NCBI RefSeq assembly: GCF_014884385.1
Contig: NZ_WKFH01000003.1
Coordinates: 3,504,001-3,568,000, forward strand
Source: Phycobacter azelaicus
GTDB lineage: Bacteria > Pseudomonadota > Alphaproteobacteria > Rhodobacterales > Rhodobacteraceae
Length of the DNA stretch: 64,000 nucleotides
Direction of reading: 5' to 3'
This document shows, piece after piece, positions 9,650 through 19,860 of the stretch (position 1 is its first letter; each line of letters begins with the position of its first letter). The notes under the pieces were generated by a model. It ran no database searches. It was not told where the DNA came from and saw only the letters and a list, made by a program, of their open reading frames with translations. The position numbers and the translations under genes were made by a program.

Positions 9650-11125
9650 TCATTCCGCCTCGAACCGATCCTGCACGAGACGGTTCAACGCCATCACACC
9701 CCAGCCGGTCGCGCCTTTCGGAGCGTATGAGGTGTCACTTTTGACCGAGGCTACGCCGGCAATGTCCAGATGGATCCACGGCATGCCGTCCTGGATGAAG
9801 CGCTGCAGGAACTGCGCAGCAGTGATCGATCCAGCCGGGCGTCCGCCCACGTTTTTCATATCCGCAATGCGCGATTTCAGCATGTCGTCATAGGCTTTGC
9901 CCAGGGGCATACGCCAGGCGCCCTCGTCCTCGGAACCGGCAGCTTTCAAAAAGCTGTCGCAGAACTTGTCATCGTTGGAGAACACACCGGCGTTTTCGTG
10001 CCCAAGGCCAATGATGATCGCCCCCGTCAGGGTGGCAAGATCGATGATCCCGGCCGGTTTGAAACGCTCCTGCGCGTACCAAAGCACATCACACAGCACC
10101 AGACGGCCTTCGGCATCGGTATTGATGACCTCGACCGTGTCTCCCTTCATGGTCTTGACCACGTCACCTGGACGCGTGGCATTGCCCGAGGGCATGTTCT
10201 CCACAAGGCCAACCAGCCCAACGACATTGGCCTTTGCCTTGCGCAGGGCCAGCGCCTTCATGGTGCCGGTTACGACGCCCGCGCCGCCCATATCCATGGT
10301 CATGTCCTCCATGCCGGCCGCCGGTTTCAGCGAAATGCCTCCGGTATCGAAGACCACGCCCTTGCCCACCAGCGCAAGCGGAGCGGCATCCTTGGCACCG
10401 CCCTTCCACTGCATGACGGCAACCTTGGAGGGGCTGACCGAGCCCTGCCCGACGGACAGAAGGCAGTGCATGCCCAGTTTTTCGAGGTCCGCCTCTTCGA
10501 GGATTTCCACCTCAAGACCGACATCGCGTAGCCCCTCGATACGGGCCGCGAATTCGCTGGTGCTCAGCACATTGGCAGGCTCATTGATCAGATCGCGCGT
10601 CATATGCACGCCTTCGGCGACTGCCAGAAGCGGCGCGAAATCGGCTGCGGTTTCTTCGGGCTTTTTGTGGGCTATCACCACATTGCCCTGATCGCTTTTC
10701 TCGGAGCTGGTCTTGTGGACGTCAAAACCATAGGCTCTGAGCGCAATCCCCATGGCAAGATCGGCGGTCCGGTTCATATTGCCCGCCATAACGGTCAGGG
10801 CTTTGCCTTCCGCCCGCTTGGCCAGTTCCGCCCCGGCCTTGCGCGCCTCAGTCTGATCCACGCGTTTCGGCAGCACCAGCACATGCAGCGCTTCTGCCGC
10901 CAGCCCTGCTGGCCAGGCCAAGGTAAAGACCTGCCCCGATTTGGCCGATGTGAACGCCTCAGCGTCCAGCAGCCGGGCAATGGCGCCTTTCGTCAGACGA
11001 TTGGCGCTACGTGCCGCCTGGTCCAGACCACCGTCGGGTGTCACCAGAACCACCACATGCCCGGTTACATCGGCCAGTTGCTGGCTCTCATAGGCATCGA
11101 AACGGATTGGAATCAGACGGCTCAT
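9650..11125 (-). CDS. pepA: leucyl aminopeptidase
   Basis: This M17 zinc aminopeptidase has about 491 residues and removes N-terminal residues from peptides in the cytoplasm. The metal/active-site motifs are VGKGVVFDTGG (about 253-263) and the family signature NTDAEGRL (about 335-342); the N-terminal domain (1-165) is the usual non-catalytic one. The start is GTG-ATG in tandem; I take the ATG at 11125, with AGGAG eight bases upstream. It is followed by holC and diverges from lptF. Confidence 0.95.
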   Translation of the reverse strand: MSRLIPIRFDAYESQQLADVTGHVVVLVTPDGGLDQAARSANRLTKGAIARLLDAEAFTSAKSGQVFTLAWPAGLAAEALHVLVLPKRVDQTEARKAGAELAKRAEGKALTVMAGNMNRTADLAMGIALRAYGFDVHKTSSEKSDQGNVVIAHKKPEETAADFAPLLAVAEGVHMTRDLINEPANVLSTSEFAARIEGLRDVGLEVEILEEADLEKLGMHCLLSVGQGSVSPSKVAVMQWKGGAKDAAPLALVGKGVVFDTGGISLKPAAGMEDMTMDMGGAGVVTGTMKALALRKAKANVVGLVGLVENMPSGNATRPGDVVKTMKGDTVEVINTDAEGRLVLCDVLWYAQERFKPAGIIDLATLTGAIIIGLGHENAGVFSNDDKFCDSFLKAAGSEDEGAWRMPLGKAYDDMLKSRIADMKNVGGRPAGSITAAQFLQRFIQDGMPWIHLDIAGVASVKSDTSYAPKGATGWGVMALNRLVQDRFEAE

Positions 11126-11319
11126 CACATTAGCTCCTGTCGGTCTGTGCGTGTTGCAGCAACAGCTACCTTTTGAAACGCAGCTTTACCAGCCCGCAGG
11201 TCACATGCCCCGGCGAGCAGAGCAGCATTGCCAGGGCACGGAGCAGATTGCAGTTTTCCCCGCCCGACAATTCCTCTAAGCTGCGACAAAACGACAATGG
11301 CAAGATCTGGGGGGATCGG

Positions 11320-12459
11320 GTGTCACGCTACGACAGATACGTACTGTCGCAATACCTGCTGTTCTTCGGCTTCTTTGCGCTAATTCTTGTGGCTGTTTTC
11401 TGGTTGAACCGGGCCGTCGTCCTGTTCGACCGGCTGATTGGTGACGGTCAATCGGCGCTCGTTTTCCTGGAATTCACCGCCCTCGGGCTTCCGAACCTTA
11501 TCCGGATGGTTCTGCCGGTGGCTGCATTTGCGGCAACGCTCTGGGTGACAAACCGTCTCAACAGCGAGAGCGAGCTGACGGTCCTGCGAGCGACCGGAAC
11601 CAGCCCTTGGCAGATGGCTCGCCCGGCGCTGGCCTTTGGTGTGATCACGGCGCTGATGATGTCAGCTTTGACACACTTTCTGTTGCCCGCCTCAATTGGC
11701 CAGCTACAGGTCAGGGAACGGGAGGTCGCCCGAAACGTCACTGCCAAGCTGCTGACAGAAGGGAATTTTTTGCACCCTGCAGACGGTGTGACCTTCTATA
11801 TCCGCCAAATCGACCCCGATGGCACGTTGCATGATGTCTTCCTGTCCGACCGGCGCAACCCGGAGCAGACCGTGACCTACACCGGCGCACGAGCCTTTCT
11901 GCTGCGCGACGGTGAAAAAGCCCATCTGATCATGGTCGACGGCATGGCCCAGAGGCTGAACGAGAACAACCGAAAGCTTTCCACCACCGTGTTCTCGGAC
12001 TTTTCGTATGACATCAGTTCCCTGTCGCAGAAGGCCGACAATCCTATCCGCAACATCCGAGCCATTCCCACGCGCGAGTTGATGTTCGCTCAGGCTGCGG
12101 TCACAGAGCGGGACGGCTATAGCCCGGGCGTTCAGAATGAAGAGTTGCACCTGAGGTTTGCACGCGCCGTCATCTGTGTGGCCGTATCCCTGATCGGTTA
12201 TGCCGCTTTGATGCTGGGAACGTTCTCAAGGTTCGGCGTGTGGCGACAGGCGCTTCTGGCCTTCCTGGTTCTGATCCTTGTCGAAGGCATGCGCGGTGTG
12301 GTTTCTGAACCTGTTCTGAAGGTCCCGTCGCTTTGGCCGCTGATCTATCTACCCGCGCTGACAGGCCTTGTCATAGGGGTGGGATTCCTCCAGCTGGCGA
12401 CCAATCCTGGATTTGCCCAAGGCATCCTGCGGTTCATCGGGAAAAGGCTCAGCGCATGA
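11320..12459 (+). CDS. lptF: LPS export ABC transporter permease LptF
   Basis: This inner-membrane permease of the LptB2FG extractor pulls LPS into the periplasmic bridge. The frame is open from 11173, but the first 49 codons do not look coding. The GTG at 11320, behind a GGGGGAT ribosome site, gives a normal 379-residue protein beginning VSRYDRYVLSQYLLFF. It has an N-terminal membrane pair, a large periplasmic beta-jellyroll region (about 120-260) and C-terminal membrane helices. The stop overlaps lptG in ATGA, as in many gram-negatives. Confidence 0.93.
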   Translation: MSRYDRYVLSQYLLFFGFFALILVAVFWLNRAVVLFDRLIGDGQSALVFLEFTALGLPNLIRMVLPVAAFAATLWVTNRLNSESELTVLRATGTSPWQMARPALAFGVITALMMSALTHFLLPASIGQLQVREREVARNVTAKLLTEGNFLHPADGVTFYIRQIDPDGTLHDVFLSDRRNPEQTVTYTGARAFLLRDGEKAHLIMVDGMAQRLNENNRKLSTTVFSDFSYDISSLSQKADNPIRNIRAIPTRELMFAQAAVTERDGYSPGVQNEELHLRFARAVICVAVSLIGYAALMLGTFSRFGVWRQALLAFLVLILVEGMRGVVSEPVLKVPSLWPLIYLPALTGLVIGVGFLQLATNPGFAQGILRFIGKRLSA

Positions 12460-13577
12460 AACTCGATCTCTACTATGCCAAACGCTTTGCCCAGTGGTTC
12501 CTGGTAATTTCAGGTGTTCTCATGACGCTCGTGATCCTGATCGACCTGAACGAGCAGATCCGGCGCTTTGACAGTCTCGACCTCGGCGCAGGCAAGTTGA
12601 TCGGTCTGACACTGCTGAACGCTCCGGCGGCATTCAGCGAATTTCTGCCGCTGATCATGATCCTGACAACCATCGTTTTGTTCGTCGGGCTGGCGCGCAG
12701 CAGCGAGCTGGTCGTGACCCGCGCCATAGGCCGCTCCGGAATTCGCGCCCTTGCCGCTCCAGTGCTTGTGGCAGCGCTGATCGGGGTTCTTGCGGTCAGC
12801 ACGCTCAACCCGATTGTAGCGGCGACCACCAACCAATTCCGCAACCTGTCTGACACCTATCGCAATGGCGGCCCCTCTGCCTTGTCGCTCTCGGGCGAAG
12901 GGCTGTGGCTGCGCCAGGGCAGCGCCAACGGTCAGTCCGTCATTCACGCAACGGGCTACACGGCCGACAGCATTGATGCGGACGATGCTGCAAACATCAC
13001 CCTATTGAATGTCACCATTCACGATTATGCGCCAGACGGGGGGCCGGTCCGTCAGATCATAGCCCACAGCGCCAAGCTCCAGGGCAGTGACTGGGTTTTG
13101 CGACAAGCGAAGGTCTGGCCTCTTGCCGCAGGCCTCAACCCCGAGAGCAATTCCGCCGATCATGACGTGCTGATCCTGCCCACAACCCTGACAAGTGACC
13201 GCATTCGGGACAGCCTTGGCACATCTGACGGGATCTCAGTCTATGACCTTCCCTCAACCATCCGCGACATGGCCACGGCGGGCTTTTCGACAAAGCGCTA
13301 CGAAGTGTGGCTCCAGACCGAGCTTGCCCGGCCGTTCTTCCTGGTGGCCATGGTCCTTGTTGGGGCGGCCTTCACCATGCGGCATACGCGTTTCGGCGGA
13401 ACTGGACTGGCGGTCCTGACGGCGGTTCTGCTTGGCTTTGGTCTTTATTTCATTCGCAACTTTGCACAGGTTCTCGGCGAGAATGGTCAGATTCCGGTGG
13501 CCCTCGCCGCCTGGGCGCCCCCGGTGGCTTCGATCATGCTGACTATGGGACTGCTGCTTCATGCCGAGGACGGATAA
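12456..13577 (+). CDS. lptG: LPS export ABC transporter permease LptG
   Basis: From the ATG overlapping the lptF stop (ATGA) the protein has 373 residues. It shares the LptF plan: membrane helices near 13-30, 50-75 and 95-125, a periplasmic domain (about 135-270) and C-terminal helices with PFFLVAMVLVGAAFTMRH. It pairs with LptF in the LptB2FGC complex. An earlier in-frame start at 12333 lies inside lptF and is rejected because the ATGA overlap is the conserved arrangement. Confidence 0.94.
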   Translation: MKLDLYYAKRFAQWFLVISGVLMTLVILIDLNEQIRRFDSLDLGAGKLIGLTLLNAPAAFSEFLPLIMILTTIVLFVGLARSSELVVTRAIGRSGIRALAAPVLVAALIGVLAVSTLNPIVAATTNQFRNLSDTYRNGGPSALSLSGEGLWLRQGSANGQSVIHATGYTADSIDADDAANITLLNVTIHDYAPDGGPVRQIIAHSAKLQGSDWVLRQAKVWPLAAGLNPESNSADHDVLILPTTLTSDRIRDSLGTSDGISVYDLPSTIRDMATAGFSTKRYEVWLQTELARPFFLVAMVLVGAAFTMRHTRFGGTGLAVLTAVLLGFGLYFIRNFAQVLGENGQIPVALAAWAPPVASIMLTMGLLLHAEDG

Positions 13578-13578
13578 C

Positions 13579-15741
13579 ATGCGCCGCGCCCTACTCCTAT
13601 CAGTGCTGCTGCCCTGGCTCGGCTTCGGCGCCCCGGTACAAGCGCAGACTGCCCCTGCCCCCGACGAGACAGCCGCGCCGGCCATGCTGGTGGCAGATCG
13701 CGTTTACATAACGCCTCAGCGCACTTTGATTGCGACCGGCAATGTCGAGGCCTTCCAGGGTGATATGCGGCTGCGGGCTAATAAGATCAGCTATGACCAG
13801 GCCAGCGGCACGCTCAATATCGAAGGCCCAATCCGCATCGACCAGGGCGGCGATGTCACCATCCTGGCCAGCGCGGCCGATCTGGACCGGGATCTGCAGA
13901 ACGGTCTTCTCAGCAGCGCCCGCATGGTCTTCAAACAGCAACTGCAACTGGCATCGGTGCAGATGACACGGGTCAGCGGGCGCTACACCCAGCTCTACAA
14001 GACAGCCGTCACCTCCTGTCACGTCTGCGAAGACGGGCGCCCGCCGCTGTGGCAGATCCGGGCCGAGCGCGTCACCCATGATCAACTGGCACGACAGCTC
14101 TATTTTGAGAATGCACAACTCAGGATTTACGATGTACCCGTGTTCTATTTCCCGGGTATTCGTCTGCCAGATCCAACACTAGAGCGCGCGACGGGCTTTC
14201 TCATCCCGTCGATCCGCACGACCTCGAACCTCGGCTCCGGGATCAAGGTTCCCTATTTCTTCCGGATCGGTGATCACAAGGACCTGACGCTTACGCCCTA
14301 TCTGTCTGGCAAGACGCGCACGCTGGGTGCGCGCTACCGGCAGGCCTTTCGCAGCGGGCGCATCACCTTCGAAGGCGGCTTTACCCGTGATGACCTCAAT
14401 CCGGGCGAAAGCCGCGGCTATCTTTTTGCAGATGGGAAATTCACGCTCCCGCGTGATGTGAAACTTGGCTTTGATCTAAAGACCGTTTCGGATGACGCCT
14501 ACCTGGCGGACTATGGCCTTCCGGATCTCGACCGCCTGCGCTCCGAGGTGACGCTGACCAAGGTGCGCCGCGACGTGATGTTCCGGGGCGGCGTCTATCA
14601 CTACAAGACCCTGCGCGATAGCGAGGATCAGGATCTCATCCCTTCGGCTATCGCAGATGTCGCCTATCAACGGCGATATTTCCCGCAATCCATCGGCGGC
14701 GAGATGCGGCTAAGCGTCGAAGGCCATGGACATCGGCGCAAATCGAAGCTGACCAGCACCGGCGCCCTGCCGCAGGGCCGCGATGTGGCGCGGCTGACCG
14801 CGGATATCGACTGGCGACGCAACTGGCGTTTTGCCAACGGTCTGGTTGCCGAATGGCAGATCGGTGCCGCAGCGGATGCGTTTTCCGTCTACAATGACGC
14901 CAATTTCGCCAACTCCGAAACTCGTTTGGCGCCCCGCAGTGCGCTAACGCTGCGCCTTCCGATGAGCAAACGCAGCGCGTCAGGACAGCAATACTATCTT
15001 GAGCCAATCGTGCAGCTTGGCTGGAGCGATCTGACCGGCGATGCTGTGCCCGCCGACGAAAGCAACTTCGTCGAGTTCGATCAGGGGAATCTGCTGGCGC
15101 TATCGCGCTTTCCCGCCATCGACGCCCGCGAAGAAGGGCTGACACTGGTCTACGGGCTGAATTGGGCACGTTACTCTACCTCTGGCTGGCAGGCTTTTGC
15201 CACCTTGGGTCAGGTTTTCCGAAACAAGGCAGACCCGCGCTTTACCAAGACGTCCGGCCTAGGTGGCACCACGTCAGATGTTCTGATGGCGGGCCAGTTA
15301 AAGCTGAGCGATGGTCTTTCCCTGACCGCCCGAGGCCTTTTGAATGGATCTTTGAACTTCTCAAAGGCCGAATTCCGCGGTGACTGGCGACATGAGAAAG
15401 CCTCACTTTCCAGCACTTACCTCTGGCTCGGCACGGACCCGGCAGAAGGGCGCAGCGAAGAGACCTCCGAAGTTTGGTTTGACGGCTCTTACGACATTTC
15501 CCCGGCCTGGCGCGCCAGTGCCAGCCTGCGCTATGATATCTCCGATGCCCGCGCAACGCGCGCAGGAGTTGGCCTAGCGTACAGCAATGAGTGTATCACC
15601 GTCGACGTATCGCTCAACCGACGCTATACATCGACAACAAGTGTTGAGCCTTCGACCGATTTTGGGTTTACCATCGCGTTGAACGGGTTCTCCGTGAACA
15701 GCGGCAACAAGAAGTACAGGCGATCATGCAGCAATACCTGA
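13579..15741 (+). CDS. lptD: LPS-assembly outer-membrane protein LptD
   Basis: This 720-residue protein forms the outer-membrane barrel that inserts LPS. It begins MRRALLLSVLLPW with a signal peptide likely cut after AQA (about residue 23). An OstA/LptA-like periplasmic domain follows (about 30-180, with the paired cysteines in SCHVCEDG), then a long beta-rich barrel domain. The start at 13579 sits eight bases after a GAGGA site; an ATG at 13561 inside lptG is less likely. It ends overlapping the surA start by 16 bases. Confidence 0.92.
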   Translation: MRRALLLSVLLPWLGFGAPVQAQTAPAPDETAAPAMLVADRVYITPQRTLIATGNVEAFQGDMRLRANKISYDQASGTLNIEGPIRIDQGGDVTILASAADLDRDLQNGLLSSARMVFKQQLQLASVQMTRVSGRYTQLYKTAVTSCHVCEDGRPPLWQIRAERVTHDQLARQLYFENAQLRIYDVPVFYFPGIRLPDPTLERATGFLIPSIRTTSNLGSGIKVPYFFRIGDHKDLTLTPYLSGKTRTLGARYRQAFRSGRITFEGGFTRDDLNPGESRGYLFADGKFTLPRDVKLGFDLKTVSDDAYLADYGLPDLDRLRSEVTLTKVRRDVMFRGGVYHYKTLRDSEDQDLIPSAIADVAYQRRYFPQSIGGEMRLSVEGHGHRRKSKLTSTGALPQGRDVARLTADIDWRRNWRFANGLVAEWQIGAAADAFSVYNDANFANSETRLAPRSALTLRLPMSKRSASGQQYYLEPIVQLGWSDLTGDAVPADESNFVEFDQGNLLALSRFPAIDAREEGLTLVYGLNWARYSTSGWQAFATLGQVFRNKADPRFTKTSGLGGTTSDVLMAGQLKLSDGLSLTARGLLNGSLNFSKAEFRGDWRHEKASLSSTYLWLGTDPAEGRSEETSEVWFDGSYDISPAWRASASLRYDISDARATRAGVGLAYSNECITVDVSLNRRYTSTTSVEPSTDFGFTIALNGFSVNSGNKKYRRSCSNT

Positions 15742-16997
15742 CCCTCCGGACACCGGCCCCTCTGACCCGGCGCGCCCTGCGGCTTGCCGCCCGCTCGTGC
15801 GCGGCGATCGCCCTTTGTGCGGCCCTGGCCCTGTCTCCTGCTCAGACGGCGGCGCAGGGGCTGTTTTCCCCCGCCATCACCGTTGATGACAGCGCCATCA
15901 CTTACTATGAGCTCGAACAGCGCGCCCGCTTCATGGGTGTTATGCGTGTGCCTGGCGACCTTGAGAAAGAGGCGCGCAAGGAGCTTATTAATGACCGGCT
16001 GAAGCTGGCCGCAATGGAGGAAGCCGGGATCATCCCGAGTGAGGATGAAGTCACAGCTGGGATGACCGAGCTCGCTGGCCGCGCCAATCTGTCGCTCAAC
16101 GAATTCCTGTCCGCCTTACAGGAAAACGGTATCGATCCCGAGACGGTGCGCGATTTTTCCCGCGTCGGCATCGGCTGGCGCGACTTGATCAGCGCGCGGT
16201 TCCTGGCGCGGGCGCGCCCGACCGAAGAAGAAATTGATCGCGCGATGGGACAGGCCGGATCGGGTAGCGTGCAGGTTCTTCTGTCCGAGATCATCCTGCC
16301 GATCAACGAACAGAACGCCCCCCAGGTCGAGGATCTGGCCCAGCAGATTGCGGCACTGAATACCAGGGCCGCCTTTGCTGCGGCAGCAACGCAGTATTCT
16401 GCGGCCCAAAGCCGCGAAAATGGCGGTGAACTGAATTGGATGCCAATCACAAAACTGCCGCCGCAATTGCAGGAAGTGGTTCTGGCGCTCGACACCGGCG
16501 AGGTCACGGAGCCGCTGCCGCTGCAGGGGGCGGTTGCCCTGTTCCAGATGCGAGGGCTACGCGAAGTTGCAGGGCGCGCGCAGCGCTATGACGCCATTGA
16601 ATACGCTGCCTACTACCTGCCAGGGGGGCGCAGCCCTGAAACCCTTGCAAAAGCGCAGGAAATCATAGCGGGCACAGACACCTGCGACGACCTTTACGGT
16701 GTGGCAAAGGGGCAGGATCCCTCGGTGCTGGACCGTGTCAGCCTCGCTCCCGGCGAAATCGATCGAGATATCGCCATCGAGCTGGCAAAGCTCGATCCCG
16801 GCGAGACTTCGACCGCTGTGACACGCAACAACGGCCAGACGCTGGTTCTGTTGCGCCTGTGCGGCCGCACCGCGGAGCTGGGTGAGGGCCAAAACCGCGA
16901 GACCGTTGCCAATGCCTTGACCGCGCAGCGGGTTGAATCGCTGTCTGCAAGCTACCTTGAACAGTTGCGTGCCGACGCGCGCATCGATGAAAAATGA
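15726..16997 (+). CDS. surA: periplasmic chaperone / peptidyl-prolyl isomerase SurA-type
   Basis: The 423-residue protein starts inside the end of lptD. A basic N-terminus and hydrophobic stretch end in AQTAAQG, giving a signal peptide of about 40 residues. A SurA N-terminal helical domain follows (ITYYELEQRARFMG, then ELINDRLKLAAMEEAGI), and a parvulin-like domain around 185-280 (VLLSEIILPI, GELNWMPITKLPPQLQEVV). SurA escorts outer-membrane proteins such as LptD to the BAM complex, which fits its place directly after lptD. The frame overlaps pdxA by four bases. Confidence 0.9.
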   Translation: MQQYLTLRTPAPLTRRALRLAARSCAAIALCAALALSPAQTAAQGLFSPAITVDDSAITYYELEQRARFMGVMRVPGDLEKEARKELINDRLKLAAMEEAGIIPSEDEVTAGMTELAGRANLSLNEFLSALQENGIDPETVRDFSRVGIGWRDLISARFLARARPTEEEIDRAMGQAGSGSVQVLLSEIILPINEQNAPQVEDLAQQIAALNTRAAFAAAATQYSAAQSRENGGELNWMPITKLPPQLQEVVLALDTGEVTEPLPLQGAVALFQMRGLREVAGRAQRYDAIEYAAYYLPGGRSPETLAKAQEIIAGTDTCDDLYGVAKGQDPSVLDRVSLAPGEIDRDIAIELAKLDPGETSTAVTRNNGQTLVLLRLCGRTAELGEGQNRETVANALTAQRVESLSASYLEQLRADARIDEK

Positions 16998-17971
16998 CCT
17001 CTCTGCCGCCGGTCGCGATCAGCTGTGGTGAACCGGCGGGGATTGGTCCTGAAATCGCAGCCAAGGCCTGGGATGCACTGAAAGACAGAGTACCGATGCT
17101 CTGGCTCGGCGATCCACGGCACTTGCCCGCCAATGTGCCCCGGCAGGAGATCGCAGCCCCGTCCGAAGCCGGCAACGTCTGCCCCCATGCCCTGCCCGTG
17201 CTGAAGCTGGAGTTTGCAGGGCATGACCGCAGTGGGATTGCCGACCCAAAAAACGCCGAAGGTGTCATTTCTGCAATTGAAACCGGTGTTGACCTAGTCC
17301 GTTCCGGCGCTGCCGCTGCGCTCTGCACCGCACCGATCCACAAAAAGGCACTGATCGACGGGGCGGGCTTTGCCTATCCCGGCCACACAGAGTTTCTGGC
17401 TCATCTCTCTGGGCGCGAGCGCGTTGTGATGATGCTGGCGAGCGAACAGCTGCGCGTGGTACCGACGACGATCCATATTGCGCTCTCTGATGTGCCACAG
17501 GCGCTCACGCCGACCCTTTTGAGCGAGACCATCGCCATCACTGCCGACGGTCTGCGTCGCCAATTCGGCATTGCTCATCCGCGCATCGCCATCGCCGGGC
17601 TAAACCCCCATGCGGGCGAAGGTGGTGCCATGGGGCAAGAGGAGCTGGAGTGGATTGCGCCCTTGATCGCAGAACTGCAATGCCAGGAGATGACCCTGAG
17701 CGGCCCGCATCCGGCTGACACGCTGTTTCACGCCGCCGCCCGCGCCCGCTATGATGTCGCCATCTGCATGTATCACGATCAGGCGCTGATACCGATCAAG
17801 ACGCTGGATTTCGACCGGGGCGTCAATGTCACCCTTGGCCTGCCTTTCATTCGTACTTCGCCAGATCATGGCACCGCCTTTGATATTGCCGGAACCGGCC
17901 AAGCCAACCCTTCCAGCATGATCGAAGCGGTAAAAATGGCGCATCGCATGGCAACCTCTGGTGCAGCCTGA
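16994..17971 (+). CDS. pdxA: 4-hydroxythreonine-4-phosphate dehydrogenase
   Basis: This 325-residue enzyme of the DXP-dependent pyridoxal-phosphate pathway begins SLPPVAISCGEPAGIGPEI, the usual PdxA opening. The metal-binding histidines are recognisable in PGHTEFLA, LNPHAGEGG and MYHDQAL, and the C-terminal FIRTSPDHGTAFDIAG block is strongly conserved. It overlaps surA in ATGA and is followed by rsmA after 59 bases, the common surA-pdxA-rsmA order. Confidence 0.96.
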   Translation: MTSLPPVAISCGEPAGIGPEIAAKAWDALKDRVPMLWLGDPRHLPANVPRQEIAAPSEAGNVCPHALPVLKLEFAGHDRSGIADPKNAEGVISAIETGVDLVRSGAAAALCTAPIHKKALIDGAGFAYPGHTEFLAHLSGRERVVMMLASEQLRVVPTTIHIALSDVPQALTPTLLSETIAITADGLRRQFGIAHPRIAIAGLNPHAGEGGAMGQEELEWIAPLIAELQCQEMTLSGPHPADTLFHAAARARYDVAICMYHDQALIPIKTLDFDRGVNVTLGLPFIRTSPDHGTAFDIAGTGQANPSSMIEAVKMAHRMATSGAA

Positions 17972-18030
17972 CATCACCTCATGCACGCTGACCCTTGCCT
18001 TGCCCCCGGCTTTCACCGCATAGGTGAGGC

Positions 18031-18876
18031 ATGAGCCAGATCGACACCCTGCCCCCCTTGCGCGACGTGATTGCCACGCATCAGCTATCGGCCCGCAAAT
18101 CGCTGGGCCAGAACTTCCTGTTGGACCTGAACCTCACCGCAAAGATCGCACGACAGGCCGGGGATCTGACAGGCTGTGATGTGCTGGAGATCGGCCCCGG
18201 CCCCGGAGGCCTGACCCGTGGCTTGCTGGCTGAAGGCGCACGCCGAGTACTGGCTCTGGAGAAAGACAGCCGCTGCCTGCCCGCGCTTGCCGAGATCGCC
18301 GAGGCCTATCCGGAGCGTCTGCAGGTGATCAATGGCGATGCGCTTGAGATCGATCCACTGGAATACCTGACGCCGCCCGTACGTGTGGTGGCGAACCTGC
18401 CTTACAACGTTGGCACCGAGCTTTTGGTACGCTGGCTCACGCCAAAAGACTGGCCGCCCTTCTGGCAAAGCCTCACCCTGATGTTTCAGCGCGAGGTGGC
18501 AGAACGCATCGTGGCCCAGCCCGGCTCCAAGGCCTATGGACGGCTGGCGATCCTGGCGCAATGGCGGGCCGAAGCGCGGATCGTGCTGTCGCTGCCGCCC
18601 GGCGCCTTTACCCCTCCGCCCAAAGTCAGCAGCGCCGTGGTGCATCTCGATGCCCTGCCCGAGCCGCGCTACCCGGCCGATGCAGCCACGCTGTCGCGCG
18701 TCGTGGCCGCAGCCTTTAATCAGCGCCGTAAAATGCTACGCGCCAGTCTCAAAGGGGTTTCGTCAGACATCGAAGATCATCTGGTTGCTGCAGGCATTCA
18801 GCCAACCGAACGCGCCGAACAGGTCAGCCTCGAAGCCTTCTGCGCCCTTGCCCGCAGTTTGAAGCCCACGGGATAA
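18031..18876 (+). CDS. rsmA: 16S rRNA (adenine1518/1519-N6,N6)-dimethyltransferase
   Basis: This 281-residue KsgA-type methyltransferase modifies two adjacent adenines near the 3' end of 16S rRNA late in 30S assembly. It shows the [15 protein letters not shown] start, the SAM loop [14 protein letters not shown] and the catalytic [11 protein letters not shown] motif, with a normal C-terminal domain. It is the last gene of the lptF-to-rsmA run and is followed by a hairpin terminator. Confidence 0.96.
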   Translation: MSQIDTLPPLRDVIATHQLSARKSLGQNFLLDLNLTAKIARQAGDLTGCDVLEIGPGPGGLTRGLLAEGARRVLALEKDSRCLPALAEIAEAYPERLQVINGDALEIDPLEYLTPPVRVVANLPYNVGTELLVRWLTPKDWPPFWQSLTLMFQREVAERIVAQPGSKAYGRLAILAQWRAEARIVLSLPPGAFTPPPKVSSAVVHLDALPEPRYPADAATLSRVVAAAFNQRRKMLRASLKGVSSDIEDHLVAAGIQPTERAEQVSLEAFCALARSLKPTG

Positions 18877-18904
18877 AACCACCTAGTTGTAGCCAGAAAA
18901 ACAA

Positions 18905-18929
18905 AAACCCCGACAAATTGCCGGGGTTT
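18905..18929. terminator. bidirectional terminator between rsmA and the DUF4167 gene
   Basis: An 8-bp perfect stem AAACCCCG / CGGGGTTT closes a nine-base loop between two convergent genes. The A/T ends of the stem supply a short U run for either direction. The position, 28 bases after the rsmA stop and 21 before the end of the opposing gene, fits a shared terminator. Confidence 0.75.
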
Positions 18930-18950
18930 GATCTTGGTGTCTTGGCCGGA

Positions 18951-19640
18951 TCACTCAGCCGCTTCTGCCGTATCCTCAGGTTTGGCCTTGGCCCGGCTGC
19001 GCGAGGGCTTTTTGGCCGCAGGCTTTTTCGAACCTTCTTCCTTGGCCTCACCCGACGCCGCCTCATCACCTTGTGCATCGTCAGATGCCTTCTTCGGTGC
19101 CGTCTTGCGCGGGGCACGGGGCTTGCGCGCTGGCTTTTTGGGCGCAGGCTCAGCCGTCTCATCCTTGCTTTCCGGCGTTTCCACTAGGCCGCTGTCATGA
19201 TCCTGAGCTGCATCCTGACCGGTGCTTTCCCGGGGATCGATCACATCCGGCTGAGGCGCATCTGCCGGATCCTGGGCCTTTGCAGCCGCTTCCCGCTCCT
19301 GGCGCTCCAAGCGCTCTGCGCGTTCGCGGTCGCGCTCTGCCTGACGTTCGCGGTTCTGGCGTTCCTGCTCTTCGCGGCGCGCTTCGATCTCGCGCTGCGC
19401 TTCGTTCAGAAGGCGCAGATAATGCTCGGCGTGCTGCTGGAAGTTTTCGGCAGCGACACGGTCATTGCTCAGCTGGGCATCACGCGCCAGCTGGTTATAC
19501 TTGTCGATGATCTGCTGCGGCGTGCCGCGCACCTTGCCTTCGGGGCCGGAGCTGTCAAACACACGGTTGACTACATTGGCACCATTGGCAGGGCGGTTCC
19601 GGTTCGACTTGGAACGCGAACGTGATTTTGACGATCTCAT
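18951..19640 (-). CDS. DUF4167 protein with lysine/alanine/proline-rich tail
   Basis: The 229-residue protein has a conserved N-terminal block of about 90 residues typical of DUF4167 (RSRSKSNRNRPANG, VFDSSGPEGKVRGTP, QQHAEHYLRLLNEAQREI). A charged helical stretch full of Arg and Glu follows (95-130). The tail from about 165 is rich in Lys, Ala and Pro (PAPKKPARKPRAPRKT and a second AAKKPSRSRAKAK block) and resembles histone-H1-like DNA-binding tails. The function is unknown; the tail suggests nucleic-acid binding, which is inference. About 220 bases upstream of its ATG carry no gene. Confidence 0.85.
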   Translation of the reverse strand: MRSSKSRSRSKSNRNRPANGANVVNRVFDSSGPEGKVRGTPQQIIDKYNQLARDAQLSNDRVAAENFQQHAEHYLRLLNEAQREIEARREEQERQNRERQAERDRERAERLERQEREAAAKAQDPADAPQPDVIDPRESTGQDAAQDHDSGLVETPESKDETAEPAPKKPARKPRAPRKTAPKKASDDAQGDEAASGEAKEEGSKKPAAKKPSRSRAKAKPEDTAEAAE

Positions 19641-19860
19641 ATGTCTAACGTCAGCCTTGATTTAATGTGTCGTGGACCCAATTGAGCGCGCCTTAGCGCC
19701 GGATCATCGACTTTTTGGGCTTGATGTCGCCGGGAGGCGTTGGCCTCGCTCTGACAGCGACAGTTTGAGTAACCATTTTAAGCGCCCCCGTACAAGAGGG
19801 TCACAGCGATTTTCGACACTTTTTCTTTCTAAAGTACGAATTTCTTTGGTGCAAGCAGGA

